Shown here: positions 48,919 through 57,621 of the stretch, one piece after another | How the letters are laid out: each line of letters starts with the position of its first letter | How positions within the stretch are numbered: position 1 is the first letter of the stretch | NCBI RefSeq assembly: GCF_029960785.1 | Contig: NZ_JASBQE010000003.1 | Location: 186,001-250,000, forward strand | Reading direction: 5' to 3' | Source of the DNA: Polyangium sp. 15x6 | GTDB lineage: Bacteria > Myxococcota_A > Polyangia > Polyangiales > Polyangiaceae | DNA length: 64,000 nucleotides | Notes under the pieces: generated by a model | The model's database searches: none | What the model saw: only the letters and a program-made list of their open reading frames with translations | Told to the model about the DNA's origin: nothing | Made by a program: the position numbers and the translations under genes

Positions 48919-50394
48919 TCACCGATCCCAGCGGAGGGCGACGAGCCTGCGGTTTCCCTCGACGCTGCGCGGCGCGCCTGGATCGTCGAGATCCTGACGA
49001 TCCCAGAGCTGGCAGGTGACCTGGCGGTGGCGCTGATCGAGCGCCTCGCAGTAATTCGAGTAGATGCAGCGCCGCACTTCGGCGCCGCGGCCTTCGCGGT
49101 GCTTCCGGAACCAGTCGGGATCGGCGAGGGACTGGCGCGCCGCGGCAATGAGATCGGCCTCGCCGCGGGCGAGGATCGATTCGGCCTGGACGAACGTGCC
49201 AATGCCGCCGGCGGCGACGGTGGGCGTTTCGAGGCCCTCGGCGCGGAGGGCGGCGCGAATGCGGGCCTGCTTTTCGACGTGTCGCGCGAAGGGGCCGCGC
49301 GCGTCGGAGAGGGCGGTGGGCATGCACTCGTAGCCGCTCGGCCCGGTGTAGGGATAGGCGGCCTCGCCGACCTTGGGTTGCTTCGAATCCTCGAATTTGC
49401 CGCCCGTGGAGAGGGAAAGAAAGTCCATGCCGGCCCGAGCGAAGAGCAGAGCGTAATGGATGGCGTCGTCGATGCGGCTGCCGCCTTCGATGATCTCGTC
49501 GCAGAGGAAGCGGCATCCGACGGTATACGAGCGGCCGACGGCCTCGCGCACGGCGGCATGGACCTCGAGCGGCAGGCGGGCGCGCGCGTCACGCGAGCCG
49601 CCATAACCGTCCTTTCGATCGTTCCGGGCGGAGAGGAACGAGGCCATCGTGTAGGCGTGCGCGTAATGCAGCTCGACGCCGTCGAACCCGGCGTCCTTCG
49701 CGCGTTTCGCGGCGTCGGCGAAGAGCGAAGGCAGGACGCGGGGGAGGTCGCGAATGTGGGGATCGTGGACGTCGGTGACGCGCTCGCGCGCCCCGAAGCG
49801 GAGCGCCTCGAGCTCGCGGGGTTCGAGGATCCGATCGAGCACCTCGTCGCTCGCGGTCCGCAAAAACTCGCGGATGCTCGCGTCGGGGGCCTCGGCCCAC
49901 CAGGCGTCGCCGGTCTCGCGCTCCAGGTTCTTGCGGTGCCCCGGGGTGAGGGCGAGGTGCGTCTCGAGGAATTTTTCGTGCGGCGGGCGCCTGCGAATGC
50001 GCAGGAAATCGATGATCTGGAGGAAGAGGCGCGTGCGGCCGCCGCTCGTCTCGCGGACGCGGCGCGTGAGCTCGGCGAGCCCGGGGACGAACCGATCGTG
50101 CCCGATGCGCAGGAGCGGCCCGCTCGGGACGTCGCGGATCCCGGTCGCCTCGACGACGAGCACGCCCGGCTGTCCTTCGGCGAAGCGGCCGTACCAATCG
50201 AGCACGTCCTTCGTGACGAAGCCCTCCTCCGTCGCGCGCCACGGGACCATGGCGGGCACCCAGGTGCGATCGGCGAGCGTGAGGCCGGAGGCGAGGGTGA
50301 GCGGCGAGAAGAGGCGCGAGCGAGCGGCCTCCTCGGCCGTGGGAGGCCGGTCCTCGGGGAGGGGATGGCGGATGCGCTCCTTTGGCTTCCACAT
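48919..50394 (-). CDS. Old-yellow-enzyme-type NADH:flavin oxidoreductase
   Basis: A 491-residue FMN-dependent (beta/alpha)8 oxidoreductase. Core motifs include HYAHAYTMASFLSARNDR followed by DGYGGS, the standard OYE substrate and loop signature, plus ADLIAAARQSLADPDW near the phosphate site. The C-terminal part holds CIYSNYC and TCQLWDR, similar to the Cys cluster of dienoyl-CoA-reductase-like and salicylyl-CoA-hydroxylase-fused OYE domains. ATG 50394 is taken instead of the upstream in-frame codon at 50484, whose leader falls in low-complexity sequence adjoining the tandem repeat. It is on the same strand as the CoA-ester operon upstream but separated from it by that repeat, so it may be a distal member. 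Confidence 0.88.
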   Translation of the reverse strand: MWKPKERIRHPLPEDRPPTAEEAARSRLFSPLTLASGLTLADRTWVPAMVPWRATEEGFVTKDVLDWYGRFAEGQPGVLVVEATGIRDVPSGPLLRIGHDRFVPGLAELTRRVRETSGGRTRLFLQIIDFLRIRRRPPHEKFLETHLALTPGHRKNLERETGDAWWAEAPDASIREFLRTASDEVLDRILEPRELEALRFGARERVTDVHDPHIRDLPRVLPSLFADAAKRAKDAGFDGVELHYAHAYTMASFLSARNDRKDGYGGSRDARARLPLEVHAAVREAVGRSYTVGCRFLCDEIIEGGSRIDDAIHYALLFARAGMDFLSLSTGGKFEDSKQPKVGEAAYPYTGPSGYECMPTALSDARGPFARHVEKQARIRAALRAEGLETPTVAAGGIGTFVQAESILARGEADLIAAARQSLADPDWFRKHREGRGAEVRRCIYSNYCEALDQRHRQVTCQLWDRQDLDDPGAPRSVEGNRRLVALRWDR

Positions 50395-50470
50395 GGCGGG
50401 ACGGGGGAGGGAGACACGGAGCAAGGGGCGCGGCAAGACGCAAGGCAAGCCGGTCGGCGGCGCCGGGCAT

Positions 50471-50756
50471 GTCGACGAAGTCATCGAGGCAGGTCGACGA
50501 TCTCGTCGGGTAGGTCACTGACCTCGTCGTCCGGGTCGACGAAGTCGTTGGGCGGACCGGCGATCTCGTCGTCCGGGTCGATGAAGTCGTCGTCGGGGTC
50601 GACGAAGTCGTCGAGGCAGGTCGACGAAGTCGTCGAGGCAGGTCGACGATCACGTCGTCCGGGTCGATGACTTCGTCGGGCAGGTCACTGACCTCGTCGT
50701 CCGGGTCGACGAAGTCGTCGAGGCAGGTCGACGATCACGTCGGTCGGGACGACGAC
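50471..50756. repeat. Imperfect tandem repeat, about 13 units of 21-22 bp
   Basis: Units begin with (G)GTCGACGA or variants at 50471, 50493, 50514, 50535, 50556 (degenerate), 50577, 50598, 50620, 50642, 50663, 50684, 50705 and 50727. The commonest form contains its own dyad TCGACGA-AG-TCGTCGA. Because spacings alternate between 21 and 22 bp the array is not a clean coding repeat. It fills most of the gap between the acyl-CoA dehydrogenase stop and the flavoprotein gene and abuts that stop. Confidence 0.85.
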
Positions 50757-51926
50757 TCAGCCGAGGAGCGCCTTCGCGATCACGAGCTTCTGGATCTCCG
50801 TCGTCCCCTCGTAGATGCGCAGCGGCCGGATTTCCCGATAGAGCTTCTCCACCTCGCTCCCTTCGAGCACGCCGATCCCGCCGTGGAGCTGCACCGCCTT
50901 GTCGATGATGCGCTGCGCCGCCTCCGTCGCGTACATCTTGCCCATCGCGGCCAGGCTCGTGACGCGCTCGCCCGTGGTGTCGCGTCGATGCGCGGCGCGC
51001 GCCACGAGGAGGCGCGCCGCGTCGAGCTCCGTCGCCATCTCCGCGAGGTACGCCTGCACGAGCTGCCGATCCGCGAGCGGCGCGCCGAACTGGCGCCTCC
51101 GCTTCACGTGATCGAGCGTCGCCGTGAGCGCCCGCGCGGCCATCCCGTTCGCCGCCGCGCCGACCGAGATGCGGAACGCGTCGAGCGTCTCCATCGCGAT
51201 GCGGAAGCCCGCGCCCACGTGCCCGAGCACGTGCTCGTTCGGCACACGGCAGCCTTCGAGGCGCAGGCGGCCGATCGGATGCGGCACGCTCATCGGCAGC
51301 GGCTCGAGCGTCAGGCCCGGCGTGTCCTTGGGCACGTAGAACGCCGTGATCCCCTTGCGGCCGAGCGAGGGATCGGCGTTCGCGAAGACCACGTGATGGG
51401 AGGCGATCGGCACGTTCGAGATGAGCGTCTTTTCCCCGTCGAGCACCCAGCTCTCACCGTCCTTGCGCGCGACCGTGCGCAAGGACGCGACGTCGCTGCC
51501 CGCCTCGGGCTCGGTGAGCGCGAAGGCCCCGAGGCGACGGCCCCGGACGACGTCGGGCACGACCTCGGCGATGAGGTCCTGCGAGCCGCCGAGGAGGATC
51601 GGGTAGGTGCCGAGGCCCTGCACCGCGAAGATCGAGTCGGCCTGCGCGGAGACCTGGCCGAGCGCCTCGCGCACGAGGACGAGCGCGCGCACGTCGATGT
51701 ACGCGAGGTCGACGGGGCGGCCCGTCGTGGCGCCGCCGTAGGCCTCGGGGACGAGGTGCGCGTAAAGGCCGAGGGGATCGCCGAGGAGGCGCGCGATCTC
51801 GACCGGATCCTCGGTCGTCGCGAGCACGTCGAGGTGCTCGCCCTGGAGGCGCGTCGCGAGCTCGTGGTGGCGCTGCTCGAAGAAGGGCGCGAGGTCCGGG
51901 ACCGAGAGCGTGAAGCGCGGGCTCAT
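50757..51926 (-). CDS. Acyl-CoA dehydrogenase family protein
   Basis: A 389-residue FAD enzyme that oxidises an acyl-CoA to the 2,3-enoyl-CoA. Motifs: [16 protein letters not shown] (residues ~135-150), [12 protein letters not shown], and [12 protein letters not shown] with catalytic base Glu373 in the MCAD-type position. A typical LHGGIGV precedes it. The ATG overlaps the stop of the enoyl-CoA hydratase gene by four bases. Being last of a tightly packed SDR-RidA-MarR-hydratase operon, it probably acts on a ring-derived or branched acyl-CoA rather than a common fatty acid, but the substrate is inference. Confidence 0.92.
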   Translation of the reverse strand: MSPRFTLSVPDLAPFFEQRHHELATRLQGEHLDVLATTEDPVEIARLLGDPLGLYAHLVPEAYGGATTGRPVDLAYIDVRALVLVREALGQVSAQADSIFAVQGLGTYPILLGGSQDLIAEVVPDVVRGRRLGAFALTEPEAGSDVASLRTVARKDGESWVLDGEKTLISNVPIASHHVVFANADPSLGRKGITAFYVPKDTPGLTLEPLPMSVPHPIGRLRLEGCRVPNEHVLGHVGAGFRIAMETLDAFRISVGAAANGMAARALTATLDHVKRRRQFGAPLADRQLVQAYLAEMATELDAARLLVARAAHRRDTTGERVTSLAAMGKMYATEAAQRIIDKAVQLHGGIGVLEGSEVEKLYREIRPLRIYEGTTEIQKLVIAKALLG

Positions 51927-52777
51927 GTCTCGCTCCCTGCGTCGGCCTTCGGCGCGGCCGGCGGCGGATCGCAGATCTCGGCGCCGAGGAAGCGGGCCGG
52001 GCGCTTCGTCTTGTTCGCCTCGTAGGCCTCGCGGAAATCGGGGTGCGCCATGCAGAGCGCCTGCGCCTGCGCCTCGGCCTCGATCGCGGCGGCGAGGGTC
52101 AAGCCGTGCTCGCTCTCGAGCATCTGCTTCGTCATGCGATGCGCGAAGGTCGGGCCCTTCGCGAGGCGCTCGGCCCAGCCGCGGGACGTCGCGAGGACGT
52201 CGGCGTCGGGCACGACGCGGTTCGCGAGTCCGATGCGGTGGGCTTCCTCGGCGCCGATCAGGTCCCCGAAGAACAGGAGCTCCGCGGCCCTGCCGCGGCC
52301 GACGATGCGGGGCAGGAGGAACGAGGCGCCCATGTCCGCGCCCGAGAGCCCGACGCGCGGGAAGATGAAGCCGATGCGCGCGCTCTCCGCGAAGATGCGC
52401 AGATCGCAGGCCGCGGCGATGACCGCGCCCGCGCCCACGGCGACGCCGTTCACCGCCGCGATCACGGGGCGGCGCAGCTCCGCGATGCTCTGGATGAGGG
52501 CGCCCGTGACGCGCGTGAACTCGACGAGGCCCGTGATGTCGCGGGCGAAGAGCTCGGCGATGATGCCTTCGACGTCGCCGCCCGAGCAGAAGCCGCGGCC
52601 CTTGCCGGTGATCACGACGGCGCGCGCGTCGTCGGCCTTCTCCAGCGAGCGGAAGGTCTGGGCGAGCTCGCCGTACACCTCGAAGGTGAGCGCGTTCAGG
52701 CGCTCGGGCCGGTTCAGGGTGATCTGGGCGATGCCGCGGGATATTTCGAGGTCAAAGGTCTTCGGCGAGAGGGTCAC
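51923..52777 (-). CDS. Enoyl-CoA hydratase/isomerase (crotonase) family protein
   Basis: A 284-residue crotonase-fold enzyme. GRGFCSGGDVEGI and VNGVAVGAGAVIAAACDLRIF form the oxyanion hole and CoA site. The usual catalytic Glu in PExxLG is not evident; instead FPRVGLSGADMGASFLLPR occurs, as in CoA-ester enzymes of the MenB/BadI type and of the aminobenzoyl-CoA-like operons. Hydration, hydrolysis or ring cleavage are all possible. Overlaps the MarR stop by four bases (ATGA) and the dehydrogenase start likewise, so expression is coupled. Confidence 0.88.
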   Translation of the reverse strand: MTLSPKTFDLEISRGIAQITLNRPERLNALTFEVYGELAQTFRSLEKADDARAVVITGKGRGFCSGGDVEGIIAELFARDITGLVEFTRVTGALIQSIAELRRPVIAAVNGVAVGAGAVIAAACDLRIFAESARIGFIFPRVGLSGADMGASFLLPRIVGRGRAAELLFFGDLIGAEEAHRIGLANRVVPDADVLATSRGWAERLAKGPTFAHRMTKQMLESEHGLTLAAAIEAEAQAQALCMAHPDFREAYEANKTKRPARFLGAEICDPPPAAPKADAGSET

Positions 52778-53355
52778 GTATCTTCCTCGGATTTTGCGCG
52801 GGCGCGGCGCCTGCCCGTGCCGCGCTCGGGGGTGCGGCGTGCCTCGCCGCGCGGGCCGCGGACGGCCGAGAGCTCGGGTCCACGGATGGTTTGTCGTACC
52901 TTGTCGAGCATCCGCACGAGGCTCGACATCTCGTTACCGCTGAGCGAGGAGAAGAGCTTGGAGACGCGCGCGGCGTGGCGGCGCTCGGCGCGCTGGAAAG
53001 CGAGCTGGCCCTTCGGGGTGAGGTGCACGCGCCAGGCGCGCCGATCGTTCGGATCGGCCCGGCGCTCGACGAGCCCGTCACGCGCGGCGCGATCGACGAG
53101 GCCGGTGATGTTGCCCGCCGTGACCAGCATCGAGCGCGAGAGCGACGCCAGGGTCTGCCCGTCCTCGCGCACCAGGTTCGAGAGCAGATCGAAGCGCGGC
53201 AAGGTCATCTCGTGCTCGAGGTCGTCGCGGATCGCGGCGAGCGCGGCCTTCTGCACGGCGAGGATGCGCACCCACGCGCGCACGGCGGGGTTCTGCTCGC
53301 CCTTGCCCGCAGGCTGCGCGCTCACGGGCCTGCGGGTCGGCGCGCCTCGCCTCAC
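52774..53355 (-). CDS. MarR-family transcriptional regulator
   Basis: A 193-residue winged-helix regulator. The start is GTG at 53355, overlapping the RidA stop (GTGA). LASLSRSMLVTAGNITGLVDRAARDGLVER is the recognition helix region, followed by the wing RRADPNDRRAWRVHLTPKG with the D(x)R-x-R motif. Lysine/arginine-rich tail residues 165-193 are longer than usual and may contact DNA. Placed inside the operon it probably regulates, responding to the CoA thioester or aromatic substrate, in the manner of many MarR proteins of aromatic catabolism. Confidence 0.9.
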   Translation of the reverse strand: MRRGAPTRRPVSAQPAGKGEQNPAVRAWVRILAVQKAALAAIRDDLEHEMTLPRFDLLSNLVREDGQTLASLSRSMLVTAGNITGLVDRAARDGLVERRADPNDRRAWRVHLTPKGQLAFQRAERRHAARVSKLFSSLSGNEMSSLVRMLDKVRQTIRGPELSAVRGPRGEARRTPERGTGRRRARAKSEEDT

Positions 53356-53771
53356 GCTTTCGCCTGAGCTCCAGGAAGCACGGCCACGGCCTCGATCTCG
53401 ACCTTGGCGCGTGGCTCGACGAGGCCCGCGACCCCGAGCAACGCCATCGCGGGGAAGTGCTTGCCGAGCCGCGTGCGCCACGCCTGCCCGATCGCCTTGA
53501 GCGACCCGCGGTAGGCGTCGAGATCCGTCACGTACACGGTCATCTTGGCGAGATCCGTGGGGCTCCCGCCGGCGGCGCGCACGACGGCGATCACGTTGTC
53601 GAGCGCCTGCGCGAACTGCTCGGCGAGGTCGTCGGTCTCGAACTCGCATCGCGCGTTCCAGCCGACCTGGCCGGCCACGAAGAGCGTGGGTCCCGAGACC
53701 AGGGCGCCGTTCGAGTATCCCTTCGGGGGCAAGTAGCCCTCCGGGTTCACGAAGGTGAGCTTGTCGTTCAT
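53352..53771 (-). CDS. RidA/YjgF family protein
   Basis: A 139-residue homotrimeric RidA-fold protein. Members hydrolyse reactive enamine/imine or aminomuconate intermediates; the carboxylate-binding Arg lies in EPRAKVEIEAVAVL near the C-terminus, as in active RidA. FVAGQVGW and ALDNVIAVVRAAGGS are the other family blocks. ATG 53771 has a GGAG site six bases before it and is favoured over the ATG at 53783. An imine-deaminase role fits a nitrogen-containing aromatic pathway; it lies 45 bp after the SDR gene and overlaps MarR by four bases. Confidence 0.9.
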   Translation of the reverse strand: MNDKLTFVNPEGYLPPKGYSNGALVSGPTLFVAGQVGWNARCEFETDDLAEQFAQALDNVIAVVRAAGGSPTDLAKMTVYVTDLDAYRGSLKAIGQAWRTRLGKHFPAMALLGVAGLVEPRAKVEIEAVAVLPGAQAKA

Positions 53772-53816
53772 GGCCTTCTCCATTCACCGCTTGGGGCTTC
53801 GGGTCGCCTTCGGCTC

Positions 53817-54575
53817 CTATTTCATGACCTGGCCGCCGTCGATGGGGATGGCCTGGCCGTGCACGCTGCGGGCCTCGGGCGCGCAGAGCATGGCGACGAC
53901 GTGGGCGATCTCCTCGGGCTCGGCGAAGCGCTGCTGCGGCGACATGTTCGCGAGGACCTTGTGCGCGGCCTCGGCGCTGCGACCGGTCTTCTGCGCGATC
54001 CGCGAGGTCGCCTCTTCGCCCATGCGTGTCCGCGTCCATCCCGGGCACACCGCGTTGACCGTGACGGGTGACTTCGCGATCTCCACGGCGAGCGCGCGCG
54101 TCATGCCGACCATCGCGTGCTTCGAGGCGCAGTAGGCCACGCTGTATCCATATCCCACGAGGCCCGCGTTCGAGGCGACGTTGATCACGCGGCCGAAGCC
54201 ACGCTCGATCATGCCGGGGACGAACGCGCGGCAGAGCGCGAAGGCGCTCGTGACATTCACCTCGAGAAGATCGTCCCAGATCTCGTCCGTCGTGCGGTCG
54301 AAGGGCACGGACTCCGCGAAGCCTGCGTTGTTCACGAGCACGTCGACGGGGCCCACGGCGTGGACGGCCTCGATCGCGGCCTTCACGCTCGCGCGATCGT
54401 TCGCGTCCATGCGCACGGCGACGCCGCCGATCTCGCTCGCGACCTCGTCGATCTCGGGCTGGGTGCGGCCCGTGACGAGGACGCGCGCGCCCTCGCGGGC
54501 GAGCCGCTCGGCGATGGCCCGGCCGATCCCGCGACCACCTCCCGTGACCAGGGCATTTTTTCCGGCGAGGTACAT
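53817..54575 (-). CDS. SDR-family NAD(P)-dependent dehydrogenase
   Basis: A 252-residue short-chain dehydrogenase, first gene of the minus-strand catabolic operon. TGGGRGIG near residue 11 binds the dinucleotide, NNAG and the catalytic Ser in VASNAG follow, and YCASK carries Tyr-x3-Lys. The C-terminal GQAIPIDGGQVM ends as in 3-hydroxyacyl-CoA and 3-ketoacyl reductases. It starts with ATG only six bases after a strong -10 element, implying a leaderless mRNA. Likely oxidises a hydroxyacyl-CoA intermediate of the pathway. Confidence 0.92.
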   Translation of the reverse strand: MYLAGKNALVTGGGRGIGRAIAERLAREGARVLVTGRTQPEIDEVASEIGGVAVRMDANDRASVKAAIEAVHAVGPVDVLVNNAGFAESVPFDRTTDEIWDDLLEVNVTSAFALCRAFVPGMIERGFGRVINVASNAGLVGYGYSVAYCASKHAMVGMTRALAVEIAKSPVTVNAVCPGWTRTRMGEEATSRIAQKTGRSAEAAHKVLANMSPQQRFAEPEEIAHVVAMLCAPEARSVHGQAIPIDGGQVMK

Positions 54576-54581
54576 GACGCA

Positions 54582-54610
54582 CGTATAAAAGATTCACATC
54601 TAAAGAACAA
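54582..54610 (-). promoter_or_regulatory. Promoter of the SDR-RidA-MarR-hydratase-dehydrogenase operon
   Basis: On the minus strand TTGTTC (54605-54610) and TATACG (54582-54587) are separated by 17 bp. The ATG of the SDR gene starts six bases after the -10, so transcription should begin at or next to the start codon. The spacer carries a dyad AGAT-GTGA-ATCT, a possible MarR target. Confidence 0.6.
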
Positions 54611-54816
54611 CGCAGCCGAGCGAGCATGGGCGGAGGAGGACCGGAAAGGACGAAAAGGAGGGTCCTCGGGTCGTCGTCTCCGCGCGGAGCGGACGGCGCG
54701 TGTGGGAATCGAACGACCGGGGCGCCGCGGCGTCGGAGATTGCGTGGTCGGGCGACAAGAAAAGCAGGCGCACCCGGCCTATCGCGGGGGGCTACGGTCA
54801 TGCATACTTTTCCGTC

Positions 54817-56853
54817 ATGCGCGACCTTCGGAGCTTCTCTTTTGCGCTCGTATCGTCGTCGATCCTGCTCGGCGTCGCCGGATGTGGTCCCCTGCCGGCC
54901 GCGTCGCCCGAGGCCGCCTCGATCTGGGTGGCCCCGTCGTCGCCCACCGCGCTCGCGGAAGCGGCCTTTTTCGATCATCCGTGGCCGAGTGATCTGCGCC
55001 TCGAAGACGGCATCGTGTCCCTCGAAGGGTTCCCGAACCCGCGCGGGGTACCGATCCTCGCCCAGTACATCTCGCTCATGGATCGCAAGCTCGACGGCTT
55101 CTCGCCGGCGGCCACGGGCTACCTGCGCTTCGATGGTCCGCTCGATCCGAGCTCGCTCCCGCAGAACCCGGCCCTCGCGCTCGACGCGGGCGCGTCGGTG
55201 CAGCTGCTCGACATCGATCCCGCGTCGCCCGAGCGCGGCACGCGCAGGCTCGTCTCGCTGAAGTTCCGCGCGGAGGGGGGCGTGTATTACCCGACGAACA
55301 CGCTCGCGTTCATGCCGACGCTGGGGTTTCCCCTGCAGCCGCACACGCGGTATGCGCTCGTCGTGACCGACGCCGTGCGCGGGGTCGAGGGGGGCACGAT
55401 CGCGAAGAGCGACGAGCTCGCGCAGGCGCTCGGCGAGCAGGACCCCGCGAGCGAGGCGGCTCGGGTCGCGAAGGAGGAGCTCGCGCCGGCCGTGGCGGAG
55501 ATCGAGAAGGCCGGGATCGAGCGCGCGCGCATCGTGCACCTCGCGGTCTTCCGGACGAACGATCCGACGGAGGAGCTCTTCGCGGCGCGGGATCACCTGC
55601 GCGCGAACGTGCCCGCGCCCGTCGCGAACCCGACCGCGTGGATCATCGGCGGTACGTGGGACACGCGCACCGAATATCTCGGCGTCTACGGGCCTTCGCC
55701 GAACTATCAGGAGGGCGAGCTCCCCTTCGAGACGCCGAGCGACGGTGGCGCCTTCAAGTACGAGAACGGCGCGCCCGCGGTCGTCGATACCTTCGATCTG
55801 CGCTTCTCGCTCACCGTGCCGAACTCGCCCGCGTGCCCGATGCCGCCGAACGGCTTCCCGATCGTGCTTTATGCGCACGGCACGGGCGGCGATTTCCGTA
55901 GCTACGTGTACGACGGCACGGCGCGTAGCCTGGCCGAGCAATGCATCGCCTCGATGGGGGTCGATCAGATCTTCCACGGTCGCAGGCCGGGCGCGCCCAA
56001 GGACGGCGATCCGTCGCGGATCTCGCTGCTCTTCTTCAACGTGAACAACGTCCTGTCGGCCCGGACGAACAGCCGGCAGTCGGCGCTCGACGAGGTGCAG
56101 CGCGCGCGGCTCTTCACGGAGTCGAAGATGGAGGTGCCCGCGAAGTTCTCCGTGACGGGTCAGCCGATCCGCTTCGACGGCACGCGCCTCACGTACTTCG
56201 GCCACTCGCAGGGCGGGCTGAACGGGCCGCTCTTCCTCGCCTCGGACGATCAGGCGCGCGGCGGCGTGCTCTCGGGCTCGTCGGCGGTCATGGCCATCAC
56301 GCTGCTGGAGAAGACGAGCCCGTCGCCGAGCATCGCGCACCTCGTGAAGACGGTGTTCTTGAACCTGAACAGCGAGGAGGAGGCGGAGCTCGATCTCTTC
56401 CACCCAGCGCTCTCGCTCGCGCAGATGCTCGTGGACACGACGGACCCGCTGCATTACGCGCAGCGTGTGGTCCTCTCGCCGCGTGACGGGATGGCGCCGA
56501 AGAGCATCTACATGACCGAAGGCGTGAACTCCGACGGCTCGGGTGACAGCTACTCGCCGACGCGTGGGATCGAGATGCACGCGATCGCGATGGGCCTGCC
56601 GCTCGTCCAGCCGTCGCAATGGCCGATCCCGGAGCTCGCGTGGGGCGGGCCGGGCACGGTGGAGATCCCGGCGTCGGGCCTCGCGGGCAACCTCGCCGGC
56701 GGCAAGGCGACGGGCGTGCTCGCGCAATGGGCGGTGCCAGAGGACTCGGATGGTCACTTCGTGGTCTTCCGCGTGGCCGAGGCCCGATCGCAGGCTTCGA
56801 TGTTCCTCCGCAGCCTGAGCGACGATCCGAAGGGGCAGGTCTCGAATCCGTGA
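54817..56853 (+). CDS. Large lipoprotein alpha/beta-hydrolase
   Basis: A 678-residue lipoprotein: signal with lipobox GVAGC (Cys23), then an N-terminal ~290-residue beta-rich domain resembling the Ig-like domain in front of bacterial extracellular lipases (DHPWPSDLRLEDG, FPNPRGVPILAQYI). The hydrolase core begins near residue 330; its oxyanion segment is LYAHGTGGDFRSY and nucleophile elbow FGHSQGG near residue 464. A late Asp and the His in DSDGHFVVF complete a plausible triad. An esterase/lipase acting on extracellular substrates is predicted. The downstream gene overlaps its stop by four bases (GTGA). Confidence 0.85.
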   Translation: MRDLRSFSFALVSSSILLGVAGCGPLPAASPEAASIWVAPSSPTALAEAAFFDHPWPSDLRLEDGIVSLEGFPNPRGVPILAQYISLMDRKLDGFSPAATGYLRFDGPLDPSSLPQNPALALDAGASVQLLDIDPASPERGTRRLVSLKFRAEGGVYYPTNTLAFMPTLGFPLQPHTRYALVVTDAVRGVEGGTIAKSDELAQALGEQDPASEAARVAKEELAPAVAEIEKAGIERARIVHLAVFRTNDPTEELFAARDHLRANVPAPVANPTAWIIGGTWDTRTEYLGVYGPSPNYQEGELPFETPSDGGAFKYENGAPAVVDTFDLRFSLTVPNSPACPMPPNGFPIVLYAHGTGGDFRSYVYDGTARSLAEQCIASMGVDQIFHGRRPGAPKDGDPSRISLLFFNVNNVLSARTNSRQSALDEVQRARLFTESKMEVPAKFSVTGQPIRFDGTRLTYFGHSQGGLNGPLFLASDDQARGGVLSGSSAVMAITLLEKTSPSPSIAHLVKTVFLNLNSEEEAELDLFHPALSLAQMLVDTTDPLHYAQRVVLSPRDGMAPKSIYMTEGVNSDGSGDSYSPTRGIEMHAIAMGLPLVQPSQWPIPELAWGGPGTVEIPASGLAGNLAGGKATGVLAQWAVPEDSDGHFVVFRVAEARSQASMFLRSLSDDPKGQVSNP

Positions 56854-57602
56854 TCCACGACGAAACGAGCGAGCGCGCGGCGCGGATCTGCGCCGCAGAG
56901 GCGGTCACGAAGCGACGCCCGCCGGCGCGAGGGGCGTGGGATCTCGAGGGCGATCCGCCCGAGGATCTCGCGGCAATCTGGGCGCAAGCAGGCGGGCTCG
57001 AGCTCGGCGACGGCACGCGCCTGCTCGGCCCCGAGGAAGTTGGTCCCGCAACGAAATGGCTGACGGAGGAGAAGTCGCTCGGCTGGGACGGCGATCTCTT
57101 CGTGGTCGGCGAGCGCGACGATCTCGTGATCGTGCGGGATCTCGATCGCGCGGGCCTACGCGCGGGCGGCGGCGTGCTGGAGGCGCCTTCGGACGGGCTC
57201 GAGGCGTTCCAGCGGGTCGCGTGGGACGTGCTCGGGTATCTGGAGGCGCGTCTCGGGTTCGAGCCCGCGCCGCGGCAGACGCCGGAGATCGAGGCGCAGA
57301 AGGCGGCTTCGCAGAAGGACGCCGCGGTGCTCACGAGGGTGCTGGCCGAGCCGTTTTACCCAGGCAGCGAGGCCATGGCCGCGCACGCAGCGCTCGTGCT
57401 CGGCGAGATCCTGGCGGCCGCAGGGGACGACGTCGCGGCGATGCGCGCATTCGTGCGGAGCGTGTCGTTCCGCGTGCAAGGCGCGCGTCGCGGGGCCGAG
57501 GCCCTGGAGCGCGCCGCGGGCTTCCGCGCAGCCGCGCGCGTGGCGGAGTCGGTGGGCGCGAAGGCCCTCGCCGAAGCGTGCCTCACGCGCGTCGACGTTT
57601 GA
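56850..57602 (+). CDS. Hypothetical protein coupled to the lipoprotein hydrolase (possible SUKH-like)
   Basis: A 250-residue cytoplasmic protein, read from GTG 56850 overlapping the hydrolase stop by four bases. No signal peptide. Residues 25-130 (PPEDLAAIWAQAGGLELGDGTRLLGPEEV...DGDLFVVGERDD) recall the SMI1/KNR4 (SUKH) fold used by immunity proteins, with the LxxIWxxAGG opening. The rest is helical and Ala-rich with TPR-like pattern. The similarity is only by eye. If correct, an immunity or protein-binding role is possible, but an ordinary coupling with the hydrolase is equally plausible. Confidence 0.65.
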   Translation: MIHDETSERAARICAAEAVTKRRPPARGAWDLEGDPPEDLAAIWAQAGGLELGDGTRLLGPEEVGPATKWLTEEKSLGWDGDLFVVGERDDLVIVRDLDRAGLRAGGGVLEAPSDGLEAFQRVAWDVLGYLEARLGFEPAPRQTPEIEAQKAASQKDAAVLTRVLAEPFYPGSEAMAAHAALVLGEILAAAGDDVAAMRAFVRSVSFRVQGARRGAEALERAAGFRAAARVAESVGAKALAEACLTRVDV

Positions 57603-57621
57603 GAGGGTGCTCGATAGCGTA

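Noticed and set aside
50471-50756. CRISPR array
   Set aside because: The units are directly adjacent and degenerate with no unique spacers of constant length, and no cas gene is nearby, so it is a minisatellite.
52774-56757. 1327-residue minus-strand reading frame
   Set aside because: It runs antisense across the SDR, RidA, intergenic and lipoprotein-hydrolase DNA and is Arg/Ala-rich, typical of frames antisense to high-GC genes. Only its last 193 codons (the MarR gene) look real.
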